A stretch of 64,000 bases of DNA. Origin: Rhodobacteraceae bacterium NBU2976. GTDB lineage: Bacteria > Pseudomonadota > Alphaproteobacteria > Rhodobacterales > Rhodobacteraceae. The notes below the pieces were generated by a model. It was not told the origin of the DNA. It did not search any database and saw only the letters and a program-made list of their open reading frames with translations. The DNA is taken from NCBI GenBank assembly GCA_023630215.1, contig JALPRQ010000002.1:399286-463285 (forward strand), written 5' to 3'. The stretch's first letter is position 1. Every line of letters begins with the position of its first letter. The position numbers and the translations under genes were made by a program. This document shows positions 16,410 through 25,123 of the stretch, piece after piece.

Positions 16410-16874
16410 TTATTCGCCTTGCCAAACCTCAACCCCACTGACAGTGCCGTCCGGATAAACCGCAGGCCCTTTCAGCTCCAGCTTATTGCCAAACGGATCG
16501 CGCACGTAGAACGAGTTCCCCATCCCCCGCGCACCGCCATGAAACGCCTCGCGCTCGATCTCCACACCATGCGCGGCCAGATGATCCCGCATGGCCTGCT
16601 TGTCAAAGGGGCTCAGCGCGATACAGACATGATCCACATTCCGCCCGCCTTTGACCGGCGGGATCGCATCCTTCGCACCCGGATTGGTGATATCCCAAAG
16701 CACAATCAATTCAGTCCCCACCCACATCTGCTCCATCCCAAGCTGAGGGTACGTATACCCGATCACCGCGCCCAGAACGTCCTCGTACCAACTGACGGCC
16801 TTGGCCATGTCATCAACGATGAACACAACATGATCGAGCCCGGCGAGGGTGAATGGCGGTTTGGATTTAGACAT
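16410..16874 (-). CDS. VOC (glyoxalase/bleomycin-resistance fold) family protein
   Basis: A 154-residue cytosolic protein with two babbb modules: LDHVVFIVDDMAKAVSWYED in the first and VDHVCIALSPFDKQAMRDHL in the second, then SFYVRDPFGNKLELKGP, whose final Glu and the two His are the expected metal ligands. VOC enzymes include glyoxalase I, fosfomycin-resistance proteins and ring-cleavage dioxygenases; nothing here chooses among them. Upstream of the ATG is GGGAGA. It is divergent from arfB. Confidence 0.85.
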   Translation of the reverse strand: MSKSKPPFTLAGLDHVVFIVDDMAKAVSWYEDVLGAVIGYTYPQLGMEQMWVGTELIVLWDITNPGAKDAIPPVKGGRNVDHVCIALSPFDKQAMRDHLAAHGVEIEREAFHGGARGMGNSFYVRDPFGNKLELKGPAVYPDGTVSGVEVWQGE

Positions 16875-16973
16875 GAGACTCTCCCTTTTCCCGTTGTATT
16901 AACGGTTAGACGGACGGAGGGCAATCCGTTTGCGCATCTTCCGTTGTTCCCGAAAACCCGGTATGTCCTCTCC

Positions 16974-17390
16974 ATGATCCGCATCAACGAAAATATCACA
17001 ATAGAAGACTGGGAACTGACCGAGAGCTTCATTCGCGCCTCCGGCCCCGGCGGGCAGAACGTGAACAAGGTTTCCACAGCCGTGGAACTGCGGTTCGAGG
17101 CCGCGCGCTCCCCGCATCTGCCCCCCGACGTCAAATCCCGCCTGAAACGTCTGGCCGGGCGGCGCTGGACCAAAGAGGGCGCGCTGATCATCACTGCCGA
17201 AACCCATCGGACGCAGGCAAGGAACCGCGAGGAAGCCGAGGCTAAGCTGATCGACCTGATCCAAAAAGCCCTGATCCGTCCCAAGAAACGCATCCGCACC
17301 CGCCCCACCCTCGCCTCCAAACGGCGACGGCTGGAGGCGAAGAAACAACGCGGCGCGATCAAAGCGTTACGCGGCAAGGTCGACGACTGA
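16974..17390 (+). CDS. arfB: Alternative ribosome-rescue factor ArfB (peptidyl-tRNA hydrolase)
   Basis: A 138-residue release-factor-like protein that enters ribosomes stalled without a stop codon and hydrolyses the peptidyl-tRNA. The catalytic GGQ is in SGPGGQNVNKVST (residues 23-35), and the basic C-terminal tail (KKRIRTRPTLASKRRRLEAK) that occupies the empty mRNA channel is intact. Start 16974 is the family start; the longer open frame upstream runs through the VOC gene. SmpB of the trans-translation pathway is also in this window, at 53.2 kb. Its stop is followed at once by a regulator remnant. Confidence 0.95.
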   Translation: MIRINENITIEDWELTESFIRASGPGGQNVNKVSTAVELRFEAARSPHLPPDVKSRLKRLAGRRWTKEGALIITAETHRTQARNREEAEAKLIDLIQKALIRPKKRIRTRPTLASKRRRLEAKKQRGAIKALRGKVDD

Positions 17391-17644
17391 TCGAAGCGCC
17401 GCACCTGATCCTGCGAGGGCGCAAAGCGCTCCCCGTCCGAAGGATCGGGCGCGACCCGGGCTTCGACGTCGACCTGTTCGTCACTTCGGACCTAAAAGCC
17501 CTGACTTTCGCATGGATCGGATTGTCGAAACTCGAATCCGAAATCTCCGCCGACAGGATCAACCTGATCGGAGATAAATATCTGGCAAAAAACATCGGAA
17601 CATGGATGCGCCAAAGCTCGTTTTCACCGCATAGGAATGCGTAG
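17391..17644 (+). pseudogene. C-terminal remnant of an HxlR-type transcriptional regulator
   Basis: The frame running from the arfB stop to TAG 17642-17644 encodes about 85 residues resembling the C-terminal domain of HxlR-family winged-helix regulators: GFDVDLFVTSDLKALTFAW then ADRINLIGDKYLAKNIGTWM. No ATG, GTG or TTG start with a ribosome site precedes it and the DNA-binding half is absent, so this is read as a 5'-truncated relic. The family link rests on remembered pattern similarity only. Confidence 0.5.
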
Positions 17645-17700
17645 GTTAGGGGCGTCTCATTAGGACCAGAAGTGCGCAGGCCACACGCACAGCCTCCGGT

Positions 17701-18582
17701 TCACAACCTGTCCGCCAGCAAATCAAACACCAATCTGATCCTGCGGCTGGTATGCAGTTCCCGGTGGGTCACCAGCCAGATTGGAATTGGAACAGAAAAT
17801 GCGTTTGTCAGGACGGGTTTCAGACCCGGAAACCGACAGGCGATATTGTCAGGCAATATCCCGATCCCTAGCCCTTTGCGGACCAGCTCGATCAGCGTCA
17901 CGCCATTTGACGTGGTATAGGGAAACTGCGCGACCTCCAGCGCCAAGCCGCCTGCACGGATATTCGGCAGATGCCTCTCGATCGGGGCCAGTCCCAAAAA
18001 ATCGTGCGATGCCAGTGCACCAACATCTCCTGGCATCCCCCGCGCTTCCAGATAAGCCTCCGATGCATAGAGATGCGCTGCACTTTCCCCGACCTTGCGG
18101 GCAATCAAATCCTCTTGCTCGGGCCGCGCGTGTCGGATGGCAATATCGGCATCGCGGCGCAGCAGGTCCTGAACATTGTTTGACGGAAGGATCTCCGCAC
18201 TGATATTCGGCGCGACCTCCCGCAGGCCGACCAGAATATCCGGAAGGATATAGGCCGCTGTCATATCCGTCGCCGTGATACTGACGTGACCGTCAATCGC
18301 CTGCGACCGTCCCGTCGCGGACAGCGACACCCGCGTCGCTGCATCCGCCATCACCCGGACATGTTCCAACAGCTCCAACCCGGCCTCGGTCAATTCCGTC
18401 GCCCGCCGGTTACGTTCAAACAGCACGACCCCCAGCCGGTCCTCCAGTGCCGAGACCTGTCGGCTTAGCGTCGGTTGTGTCTGTTTCAACGCCCGCGCGG
18501 CAGCGGACAGCGAACCCTCCTCGGCCGTTGCGAGGAACGCCCGCACCTGATTCCAGTCAAAAGAGATCGTATCCCAGTTCAT
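17701..18582 (-). CDS. LysR-type transcriptional regulator
   Basis: A 293-residue regulator. The N-terminal winged helix is typical: NQVRAFLATAEEGSLSAAAR then LKQTQPTLSRQVSALEDRLG (about residues 11-55). The effector-binding domain follows (VSITATDMTAAYILPDILVG, GLAPIERHL). It is divergent from the DUF6326 membrane protein gene, 94 bases away, and so probably controls that gene and itself, the usual LysR arrangement. The effector is unknown. Confidence 0.93.
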   Translation of the reverse strand: MNWDTISFDWNQVRAFLATAEEGSLSAAARALKQTQPTLSRQVSALEDRLGVVLFERNRRATELTEAGLELLEHVRVMADAATRVSLSATGRSQAIDGHVSITATDMTAAYILPDILVGLREVAPNISAEILPSNNVQDLLRRDADIAIRHARPEQEDLIARKVGESAAHLYASEAYLEARGMPGDVGALASHDFLGLAPIERHLPNIRAGGLALEVAQFPYTTSNGVTLIELVRKGLGIGILPDNIACRFPGLKPVLTNAFSVPIPIWLVTHRELHTSRRIRLVFDLLADRL

Positions 18583-18592
18583 GGATTTACGT

Positions 18593-18631
18593 ATATCAGA
18601 TAGCCAAATTTAGGCAATTCATATGTGATAT
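18593..18631. promoter_or_regulatory. Candidate LysR operator region
   Basis: Between the divergent LysR and DUF6326 genes lie an ATATCA/TGATAT inverted pair (18593-18598, 18626-18631) and, inside it, a near-palindrome GCCAAATTTAGGC (18602-18614). Symmetry of this kind is expected of LysR-type sites, but the assignment is inference. Confidence 0.4.
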
Positions 18632-18676
18632 CTGCATGTTTAATCCTGAGGGATCAACATCCAAAGGAACCACGCA

Positions 18677-19072
18677 ATGACCACTCCAAATAAACTCGAC
18701 CGGAGCATTCTGATCTCCACCACATGGGCTTTCATCCTGTTCAACATGATCTATGCCGACATCATCGGTATGCTACGCCCCGGCTATCTCGAACTGCTCG
18801 ACACGATGAGCAAAACGCTTTCCGTCAGCACCGTGATGGTATTTTCTGTGCTTCTGGAAATACCGATTGCACTGGTTCTCCTGTCGCGCGTTCTGCGTCG
18901 CGGCCCGAACCGGATTGTGAATTTCATAGGCGTCCCGATCACCATCCCGTTTGTCATCTTTGGCGGGCTTGGGGGCGCACCGCTCTCCTACTTCTTCTTC
19001 GCCGGGATCGAGATCATCGCCATGCTGATGATCCTCTACCTCGCCATCAGATGGCCGCGTGAGGACGCCTGA
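18677..19072 (+). CDS. DUF6326-like small inner-membrane protein
   Basis: A 131-residue protein with four hydrophobic helices (about 13-33, 52-72, 83-102, 106-124). The opening RSILISTTWAFILFNMIYAD and the loop GMLRPGYLE recall the DUF6326 family, whose function is not known. It stands alone on the plus strand, divergent from the LysR regulator and closed by a strong terminator eight bases after the stop. A transport or stress role controlled by the LysR protein would be a guess. Confidence 0.75.
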   Translation: MTTPNKLDRSILISTTWAFILFNMIYADIIGMLRPGYLELLDTMSKTLSVSTVMVFSVLLEIPIALVLLSRVLRRGPNRIVNFIGVPITIPFVIFGGLGGAPLSYFFFAGIEIIAMLMILYLAIRWPREDA

Positions 19073-19079
19073 CAGCGGC

Positions 19080-19105
19080 GACCGCTCCGCCCTCGCGGAG
19101 CGGTC
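19080..19105 (+). terminator. Hairpin terminator after the DUF6326 gene
   Basis: A perfect 11-base-pair GC-rich stem (19080-19090 with 19095-19105) with a CCTC loop, directly after the gene. The following T-run is short, so termination may be partial. Confidence 0.65.
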
Positions 19106-19244
19106 ATTCGACACGCGCGCCTACATACTCACCCGCAGAGCTTCGTTCATTTTCGTCGGACATCAGATCCATTCCGTTGACAGAATATTCCCGAAATTAA
19201 CCTTCCTTAACGCCATTCGTTAACAAAAATGCCCGAAAAATTAT

Positions 19245-19283
19245 ATGCATGCTTGGTGCATGGTTTGTGCATAGGTTGTGCAT
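19245..19283. repeat. Four (G/A)TGCAT repeats at exact 11-base spacing
   Basis: ATGCAT at 19245 and GTGCAT at 19256, 19267 and 19278 are spaced exactly 11 bases apart, so all face one side of the helix. They lie 113-151 bases upstream of the formaldehyde dehydrogenase ATG. The arrangement suggests cooperative regulator binding. A separate perfect 12-base palindrome TTAACGCGTTAA lies at 19312-19323. Confidence 0.65.
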
Positions 19284-19395
19284 ACCAAAATTCCGGCTTT
19301 TGACCCAAAGGTTAACGCGTTAATCAAGATAAACCTTGCAGCGTGGAGCAAAGTTTTGCACCCTCCTTCCAAAGCATTTTTCAGGGAGGATTATC

Positions 19396-20508
19396 ATGCG
19401 AACTCGCGCCGCTGTTGCCGTTCAAGCCGGCAAACCTTTGGAGATCATGGAGGTCAATCTGGAGGGTCCAAAGGCCGGTGAAGTCCTCGTTGAAATCAAG
19501 GCGACGGGCATTTGTCACACCGACGAATTCACCCTCTCTGGCGCTGATCCCGAAGGGTTGTTTCCCGCCATTTTGGGGCATGAAGGCGCAGGTGTTGTGC
19601 TGGAGGTCGGGGCCGGTGTGACCACCCTCAAACCCGGCGATCACGTCATTCCGCTCTACACCCCGGAATGCCGCGAATGCGAGTATTGTCTCAACCCGAA
19701 AACCAACCTCTGCCAGTCGATCCGCAGCACGCAAGGACAGGGCCTGATGCCCGACGGAACCAGTAGATTCAGTACCTTAGACGGTGATCCGATCCTCCAT
19801 TATATGGGCACCTCGACCTTTGCGAACCACACGGTTGTGCCGGAAATCGCGCTGGCCAAAATCCGCGAAGACGCCCCGTTTGACAAGGTCTGCTACATCG
19901 GTTGCGGCGTCACCACGGGCATCGGCGCGGTGATAAATACCGCCAAGGTCGAGATCGGCTCACGCGCCATTGTCTTTGGTCTTGGCGGCATCGGTTTGAA
20001 CGTCATTCAGGGGCTGCGTCTGGCCGGTGCCGACCAGATCGTCGGCGTCGACCTCAACCCCGGCAAAAAGCCGATGGCGGAGCGTTTCGGCATGACCGAT
20101 TTCGTGAACCCGGCCGAGGTCGACGGTGATCTGGTCGCCTACCTGGTCGGCCTAACCAAAGGCGGTGCCGACTATACGTTCGACGCCACCGGCAACGTAA
20201 ACGTCATGCGAACCGCCTTGGAGTCCGCCCACAAAGGTTGGGGCGAATCCATCATAATCGGCGTCGCCCCCGCCGGCGCCGAAATCAGCACCCGCCCCTT
20301 CCAACTGGTCACCGGCCGCAGCTGGCGTGGGACGGCATTTGGCGGCGCGAGAGGCCGCACGGATGTCCCAAAAATCGTCGATTGGTACATGGACGGCAAG
20401 ATCGAAATCGACCCGATGATCACCCACACAATGGGGCTGGAGGACATCAACAAGGGGTTCGATTTGATGCATGAAGGCAAGAGCATTCGCGCGGTGGTGG
20501 AGTATTGA
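19396..20508 (+). CDS. frmA: S-(hydroxymethyl)glutathione dehydrogenase / class III alcohol dehydrogenase
   Basis: Oxidises the glutathione adduct of formaldehyde to S-formylglutathione with NAD. The 370-residue protein has catalytic zinc ligands C40 (GICHTDEF) and H61-E62 (GHEGAG), the structural zinc cysteines C92, C95, C98 and C106, and the Rossmann motif [16 protein letters not shown] 19396 has AGGGAGG nearby; the in-frame extension upstream has none. FghA, the next enzyme, is encoded 2.6 kb downstream with unrelated genes between. Phased TGCAT repeats upstream may be its operator. Also called adhI in Rhodobacter. Confidence 0.96.
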   Translation: MRTRAAVAVQAGKPLEIMEVNLEGPKAGEVLVEIKATGICHTDEFTLSGADPEGLFPAILGHEGAGVVLEVGAGVTTLKPGDHVIPLYTPECRECEYCLNPKTNLCQSIRSTQGQGLMPDGTSRFSTLDGDPILHYMGTSTFANHTVVPEIALAKIREDAPFDKVCYIGCGVTTGIGAVINTAKVEIGSRAIVFGLGGIGLNVIQGLRLAGADQIVGVDLNPGKKPMAERFGMTDFVNPAEVDGDLVAYLVGLTKGGADYTFDATGNVNVMRTALESAHKGWGESIIIGVAPAGAEISTRPFQLVTGRSWRGTAFGGARGRTDVPKIVDWYMDGKIEIDPMITHTMGLEDINKGFDLMHEGKSIRAVVEY

Positions 20509-20545
20509 ACTCTCCCAGATCCGCCCAAGATAGTCGCTAATTTTT

Positions 20546-20872
20546 CTAGTCTTCTTCGATACTGCTCTCGATTTTCGGATCGAGAGTGCTCCCAGTTATT
20601 TTGTAAATAGCGGTAACACCTGAGCCTTTGCTGAACGCAAATTCGTGCTTGTCGGTCCCTTTCGTGACGCCGCCTTCGGCTTCAACGACGGCCCAAAACC
20701 GATATGTTTCCGGAACTCCAAGGCTCTCTAGATCCCATGTGTGGCTTTGGCCAACGGCTAGACTTACCGGCGCTGGACCTGATCCATGCGAGCCCCAGTG
20801 AATCGTACACTTTGCCAGAAAGGCGATACCTGAAATGGCTTCGAATTTTACTTTGTCGACTTGAGTAACCAT
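20546..20872 (-). CDS. Hypothetical 108-residue protein
   Basis: I do not recognise this protein. It is soluble, without signal peptide or membrane segment, fairly acidic at the end (PKIESSIEED), and looks beta-rich (SHTWDLESLGVPETYRFWAV, SGVTAIYKITG). The ribosome site is weak (GAGATAAGCA before ATG). By eye it has lower GC than its neighbours, and sits convergent to frmA and divergent from the NYN gene, so it may be a late arrival. It could be non-coding, but the codon pattern and clean frame favour a gene. Confidence 0.5.
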   Translation of the reverse strand: MVTQVDKVKFEAISGIAFLAKCTIHWGSHGSGPAPVSLAVGQSHTWDLESLGVPETYRFWAVVEAEGGVTKGTDKHEFAFSKGSGVTAIYKITGSTLDPKIESSIEED

Positions 20873-21149
20873 TGCTTATCTCTACTTTACGTTGTTTTAT
20901 GATAGAGATTTACAACTTTTTGCGGAAATTTTCAATTTCTCGGACTCAATCAGGTTTACAAACCATTTTCACGAAGACCCGTCCCTTGAAACCAAAAGCG
21001 GGCTGTCGCGATCGGCTGGTGTTTCATCGAAGTGTTGTGTTACCGTCGGCCTAGTGTTTCTTGTTTACGAGCACCTACTTTCTTATAGCGATTACAGGAC
21101 AGCACATTTGAATTATGTGCGGCAGCTTCGACGGGAATGGGAGAGAATA

Positions 21150-21887
21150 GTGGCTGAAAATCGCGCTCCGCGACTCTGTGTTCTGATTGATGCGGATAAT
21201 GTGCCTGCGCATTATGCCGAGGTGATCTTCGAAGAGATTTCGGGTCTTGGCGAAGCCTCCGTGCGGCGTATTTACGGGGACTGGAGTTCTGGCCATCTGA
21301 AGGCATGGTCCGAGAAAGTCGCTAAGCTGGGTATGGTTGCGGACCAACAGTTTTCCAACACAAAAGGTAAGAACGCATCGGATATCGGGCTGGTCATTTC
21401 GGCGATGGATTTTCTCCATTCCGGGCTGTTTGACGGGTTTGTGCTGGTGTCCTCCGACAGTGATTTCACAATGCTGGCAGCACGTATTCGCGAGCAAGGG
21501 CTGGACGTTTATGGTATCGGAGAAAAGAAAACCCCCGAAGCTTTCCGGATGGCCTGCAAGCGTTTCATTTATGCGGAAAATCTGATTGCGGCAAATGGCG
21601 ATGACAAGCCAGAGAAAGTGACCAAAACCAAGCCGCAAGGGTCAAAGAAAGAGCCGCCAACAAAGGCTATTCCGATGATAAATGCGGCGATGGACAAGAT
21701 CAGTAGTGATCAGGAATGGTATACGCTTGGTCAACTGGGACAGTTTATTACCCAAGCCAACCCTGATTTTGACCCAAGGACTTATGGAAGCCCTAAATTG
21801 TCGGATTTGCTTCAAAAAACAGGGCGTTACGAGATCAAACGGGGTGAAGGAAACCATTTGGTAGTTCGGCGGAAACCAACAAACTAA
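21150..21887 (+). CDS. NYN-domain nuclease-like protein with C-terminal LOTUS/OST-HTH domain
   Basis: A 245-residue protein. The N-terminal NYN (PIN-like) domain shows the acidic metal-binding set LCVLIDADNVPAHYAE, KGKNASDIGLVISAMD and VLVSSDSDFTML, expected of an RNA-cleaving active site. A Lys-rich linker leads to a LOTUS/OST-HTH-like domain (MINAAMDKISSDQEWYTLGQ to YEIKRGEGNHLVVRRK), which binds RNA in characterised relatives. The GTG at 21150 has GGGAGAG upstream; the in-frame 86 codons before it look non-coding. It is probably a ribonuclease of unknown target. Its stop overlaps the kynU stop by four bases. Confidence 0.85.
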   Translation: MAENRAPRLCVLIDADNVPAHYAEVIFEEISGLGEASVRRIYGDWSSGHLKAWSEKVAKLGMVADQQFSNTKGKNASDIGLVISAMDFLHSGLFDGFVLVSSDSDFTMLAARIREQGLDVYGIGEKKTPEAFRMACKRFIYAENLIAANGDDKPEKVTKTKPQGSKKEPPTKAIPMINAAMDKISSDQEWYTLGQLGQFITQANPDFDPRTYGSPKLSDLLQKTGRYEIKRGEGNHLVVRRKPTN

Positions 21888-23077
21888 GTAACCGCCGCCT
21901 TCACCCGAAACTCTTCCCGATCCCACAGCCTATCACGCATCACCCTTTCCAAAACATCCACCGCCCTCTTCACATCCCCCTCACCCAAATACAGCGGTGT
22001 AAATCCGAACCGCATGACGTCCGGTGCGCGGAAATCGCCGATCACCCCTTCGGCGATCAGGGCTTGCATGATGGCGTAGCCTTGAGGGTGACGCAGGGCT
22101 ATGTGGGCGCCGCGTTGTGCGGGGTCGCGCGGGCTGGCGAGGGTTAGGTCGGGACAGCGGGTCTCGACCTCGGCAATGAACAATTCCGATAGGGTGATGA
22201 AGTGGTGGCGGAGGGTTTCAACGGACACGCCCTCCCACACATCCAGCGCGGTTTCCAGCGCGGCCATGCCCAGCACCGACGGGGTGCCGATGCGCATTCT
22301 GGCGATGCCTTCAGCGGGGGTGTAATCCTGTTCAAACGCGAAGGGTGCGGCGTGGCCCAGCCAGCCGCTTAACGCGGGACGCACGTGGTTTTGCAGGTTG
22401 GGGCGGACATAGATGAAGGCGGGCGCGCCTGGCCCACCGTTCAGGTATTTGTATGTGCAGCCGACAGCGAAATCGGCGTTTGTGCCGGTCAGGTCAATCG
22501 GGATCGCGCCAGCCGAATGGGCGAGGTCCCAGACCGTCACCGCCCCAACCGCATGCGCCCGTGCCGTCAGCGCGGCCATATCATGCAGGCGGGAGGTGGC
22601 ATAATCAACCTCGGTCAGCATCAGGATGGCGATGGAATCATCCAGCGCCTCCGAAACCTCCTCGGGCGCCACAACGCGCAGTTCATACCCGTCGCCCAGC
22701 GTCCCGATCAGCCCTTGGGCCATATATAAATCCGTCGGGAAATTGCCGCTATCGCTAAGGATCACGCGGCGGTCGGGCACCAGTTCCAGCGCCGCGGATA
22801 GCGCCTGATAAACGCGTATCGTCAGTGTGTCCCCGACCATCACCGACCCTTTCGGCGCGCCAATCAGCGGCGCGATCCGGTCGCCCAGCACCGCAGGTTG
22901 CGCCATCCATCCGGCCTTGTTCCACCCGCGGATCAGCAGCTCGCCCCATTCGTCCGCCACAACGCCAGCGACCCGCGCTTTGGCGGCGCTTGGCAGTGGA
23001 CCTAGCGAGTTCCCGTTGAGGTAGGTAACCCCTTCAGGAATATCGAACATCGCGCGGGTTTTGGCGAAATCTGTCAT
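21884..23077 (-). CDS. kynU: Kynureninase
   Basis: PLP enzyme that splits kynurenine to anthranilate and alanine in tryptophan breakdown. The 397-residue protein has the PLP lysine in CTYKYLNGGPGAPAF (K210), the upstream VWDLAHSAGAIP with the Asp that holds the pyridine nitrogen, and the family start VTYLNGNSLGPLP. ATG 23077 is chosen over one 12 codons earlier that overlaps the divergent fghA leader. Tryptophan dioxygenase and formamidase genes are not adjacent. Its position splits the two formaldehyde genes. Confidence 0.94.
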   Translation of the reverse strand: MTDFAKTRAMFDIPEGVTYLNGNSLGPLPSAAKARVAGVVADEWGELLIRGWNKAGWMAQPAVLGDRIAPLIGAPKGSVMVGDTLTIRVYQALSAALELVPDRRVILSDSGNFPTDLYMAQGLIGTLGDGYELRVVAPEEVSEALDDSIAILMLTEVDYATSRLHDMAALTARAHAVGAVTVWDLAHSAGAIPIDLTGTNADFAVGCTYKYLNGGPGAPAFIYVRPNLQNHVRPALSGWLGHAAPFAFEQDYTPAEGIARMRIGTPSVLGMAALETALDVWEGVSVETLRHHFITLSELFIAEVETRCPDLTLASPRDPAQRGAHIALRHPQGYAIMQALIAEGVIGDFRAPDVMRFGFTPLYLGEGDVKRAVDVLERVMRDRLWDREEFRVKAAVT

Positions 23078-23152
23078 TCCGCCAGATTGCCCGCGCCAAG
23101 GGCTGGAAGGCAAGCGGGGATTGCGCTAGCGTCACGCCAAAAGGGGAATGCC

Positions 23153-23983
23153 ATGCAGACAATTTCCAAAAACAAATGCTTCGGCGGAGTGCAGGGTGTC
23201 TATACGCACCGCTCGAACGCCTGCGCCTGCGATATGACGTTCGCTGTCTACCAGCCGCCCCAAGCTTCCGAAGGGCCAGTTCCTGTACTGTGGTTCCTTT
23301 CCGGTCTGACCTGCACGCACGAAAACGCGATGATCAAGGCGGGCGCACAGGCGTGGGCGTCGGATCACGGGATCGCACTGGTGTTTCCCGATACCTCGCC
23401 GCGCGGCGAAGGGGTGCCGGATGACGACGCATATGACCTTGGCCAAGGGGCTGGGTTCTATGTGAATGCGACGCAGGACCCATGGGCAAAGCATTTCCAG
23501 ATGTGGGACTACATCACGGATGAGTTGCCGACGTTGCTGTTCCGGAACTTTGATCTGGACGAGGATGCCCAAGGCATCACCGGCCATTCGATGGGGGGTC
23601 ACGGGGCGCTGACCATCGGGATGTCCTTCCCGGATCGCTACCGCTCCTTGTCCGCTTTCGCCCCCATCTGCAACCCGTCCGCCAGTGATTGGGGGCGCAA
23701 ACAGCTGACCGCTTATCTGGGGGCTGATGAAATGGAATGGGCCAAGCATGATGCGTCCAAATTGATGGCGGATAAGGGTTATCCAGGGCATGTGCTGATT
23801 GATCAGGGGGCGGCGGATGCGAACTGGGATCTGTTGCGTCCCGATGCGATGCAGGCGGCTATGGCAGGCCGGAAACAGGCAGGCACGGTCCGCGTGCACG
23901 ACGGGTATGACCACGGGTATTTCTTTGTCTCCAGCTTCATGGAAGAACATATCATCCACCACGCGGACATTCTTTACGCATGA
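23153..23983 (+). CDS. fghA: S-formylglutathione hydrolase
   Basis: Esterase that releases formate and glutathione from S-formylglutathione, the step after FrmA. The 276-residue protein matches esterase-D family length and has the nucleophile elbow GHSMGGHGAL (S146), the acid in DQGAADANW and the histidine in HDGYDHGYFF. Also typical are FLSGLTCTHENAM and FPDTSPRGEGVP. ATG 23153 has AAGGGGAA upstream. The DUF188 gene starts inside its stop codon (ATGA). Confidence 0.96.
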   Translation: MQTISKNKCFGGVQGVYTHRSNACACDMTFAVYQPPQASEGPVPVLWFLSGLTCTHENAMIKAGAQAWASDHGIALVFPDTSPRGEGVPDDDAYDLGQGAGFYVNATQDPWAKHFQMWDYITDELPTLLFRNFDLDEDAQGITGHSMGGHGALTIGMSFPDRYRSLSAFAPICNPSASDWGRKQLTAYLGADEMEWAKHDASKLMADKGYPGHVLIDQGAADANWDLLRPDAMQAAMAGRKQAGTVRVHDGYDHGYFFVSSFMEEHIIHHADILYA

Positions 23984-24423
23984 TCTATGTCGATGCAGAT
24001 GCCTGCCCCGTGAAAGACGAAGTTGTCCGCGTGGCTGACCGGCACGGGGTGAAGGTGTTCATCGTGTCCAACGGCGGTATCCGCCCGAACCCGCATCCAC
24101 TGGTCGAAACGGTGGTGGTGCCGGACGGGCCGGACGTTGCGGATAAGTGGATCGCGGATCGGGCTGGGCCGGGCGATATTTGCATCACAGGGGACATTCC
24201 CCTCGCCGCGAAATGCCTTGAGGCCGGGGCGCGGGTGCTGCGCCATAATGGTGAGACTTTTACGAAATCTAACATTGGCAACCAATTGGCCATGCGAGAC
24301 CTGATGGCAGACCTGCGCGCTGCTGATCCTTTCCGGCAAGGCGGTGGGAAGCCGTTTTCCAAAGCAGATCGCTCGCGCTTTCTGGAGGCGTTGGAACGCG
24401 AGCTTCGCGCCGCGAAAAAATAG
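23980..24423 (+). CDS. YaiI/YqxD family (DUF188) protein
   Basis: A 147-residue cytosolic protein of UPF0178. Family landmarks are the start MIYVDADACPVKDEV, the segment DVADKWIADRAGPGDICIT, GDIPLAAKCLEAGA, and NGETFTKSNI. The fold belongs to the PIN-like/NYN group with conserved Asp residues, but no biochemical role is established. It overlaps fghA by four bases and is probably co-transcribed with it. The C-terminus (FRQGGGKPFSKADRSRFLEA) is also typical. Confidence 0.9.
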   Translation: MIYVDADACPVKDEVVRVADRHGVKVFIVSNGGIRPNPHPLVETVVVPDGPDVADKWIADRAGPGDICITGDIPLAAKCLEAGARVLRHNGETFTKSNIGNQLAMRDLMADLRAADPFRQGGGKPFSKADRSRFLEALERELRAAKK

Positions 24424-24474
24424 GGATTTTCATTCCCGGATCAGTATGGGATTATCGTTAAAACGGGAGGATTT

Positions 24475-25122
24475 ATGTCACAGAAAACCGCACTTATCGT
24501 CTGGGGTGGCTGGGAAGGTCATACGCCGGAAGCCAGCGCAAATATCGTCAAGGACATGCTAGAGGGGCACGGGTTTGTCGTCACCATGTCCAACAGCACG
24601 TCGGCATTTGCCGACCCTGATCTGGGAAAATTTGACCTGATCATCCCGGCGACTACCATGTCAAAGATCGAAAAGGAGGAGTTGCAAAACCTCTTAGCCG
24701 CAGTGCGCGCGGGCTCCGGCCTCGGCGGGTTTCACGGGCTTATGTGTGATGCGTTCCGAAACGAACCGGATTATCAGTTCATGGTCGGCGGTCAGTGGGT
24801 TGCCCACCCGGGGGACATTATTGATTACGAGGTGAATATCACCAAACCCGACGACCCGATTGTCGTGGGGATCAGCGATTTTCCCTATCATTCCGAACAA
24901 TATTACATCCACTACGACCCAGCGATCGAGGTGCTGGCGACGACCACTTTTGATGGTTCCCGTTTTGCAGAAATCGACGGCGTGGTCATGCCAGTTGTCT
25001 GGAAGAAAATGTATGGCAAGGGCCGCGTTTTCCATTCGACGCTAGGCCATATCGCAGATGAGTTTGCCGTGCCCGAAATGAAGACGATGCTGGAGCGCGG
25101 ATTGCTGTGGGCCGCGCGGTAG
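24475..25122 (+). CDS. ThuA-domain protein
   Basis: A 215-residue protein of the ThuA (trehalose utilisation, class-I glutamine-amidotransferase-like) fold. It opens TALIVWGGWEGHTPEASA and has GLGGFHGLMCDAF with the elbow region lacking a catalytic Cys, then HPGDIIDYEV, SEQYYIHYDP, and VVWKKMYGKGRVFHSTLGH. ThuA proteins act in sugar utilisation (keto-trehalose chemistry in rhizobia), but no sugar-transport genes are near. ATG 24475 follows GGGAGG. The small secreted-protein gene starts two bases after its stop. Confidence 0.87.
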   Translation: MSQKTALIVWGGWEGHTPEASANIVKDMLEGHGFVVTMSNSTSAFADPDLGKFDLIIPATTMSKIEKEELQNLLAAVRAGSGLGGFHGLMCDAFRNEPDYQFMVGGQWVAHPGDIIDYEVNITKPDDPIVVGISDFPYHSEQYYIHYDPAIEVLATTTFDGSRFAEIDGVVMPVVWKKMYGKGRVFHSTLGHIADEFAVPEMKTMLERGLLWAAR

Positions 25123-25123
25123 G

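Noticed and set aside
20892..21149. 86-codon upstream extension of the NYN protein
   Set aside because: Composition is unlike coding sequence and the NYN fold starts just after GTG 21150, which has its own ribosome site.
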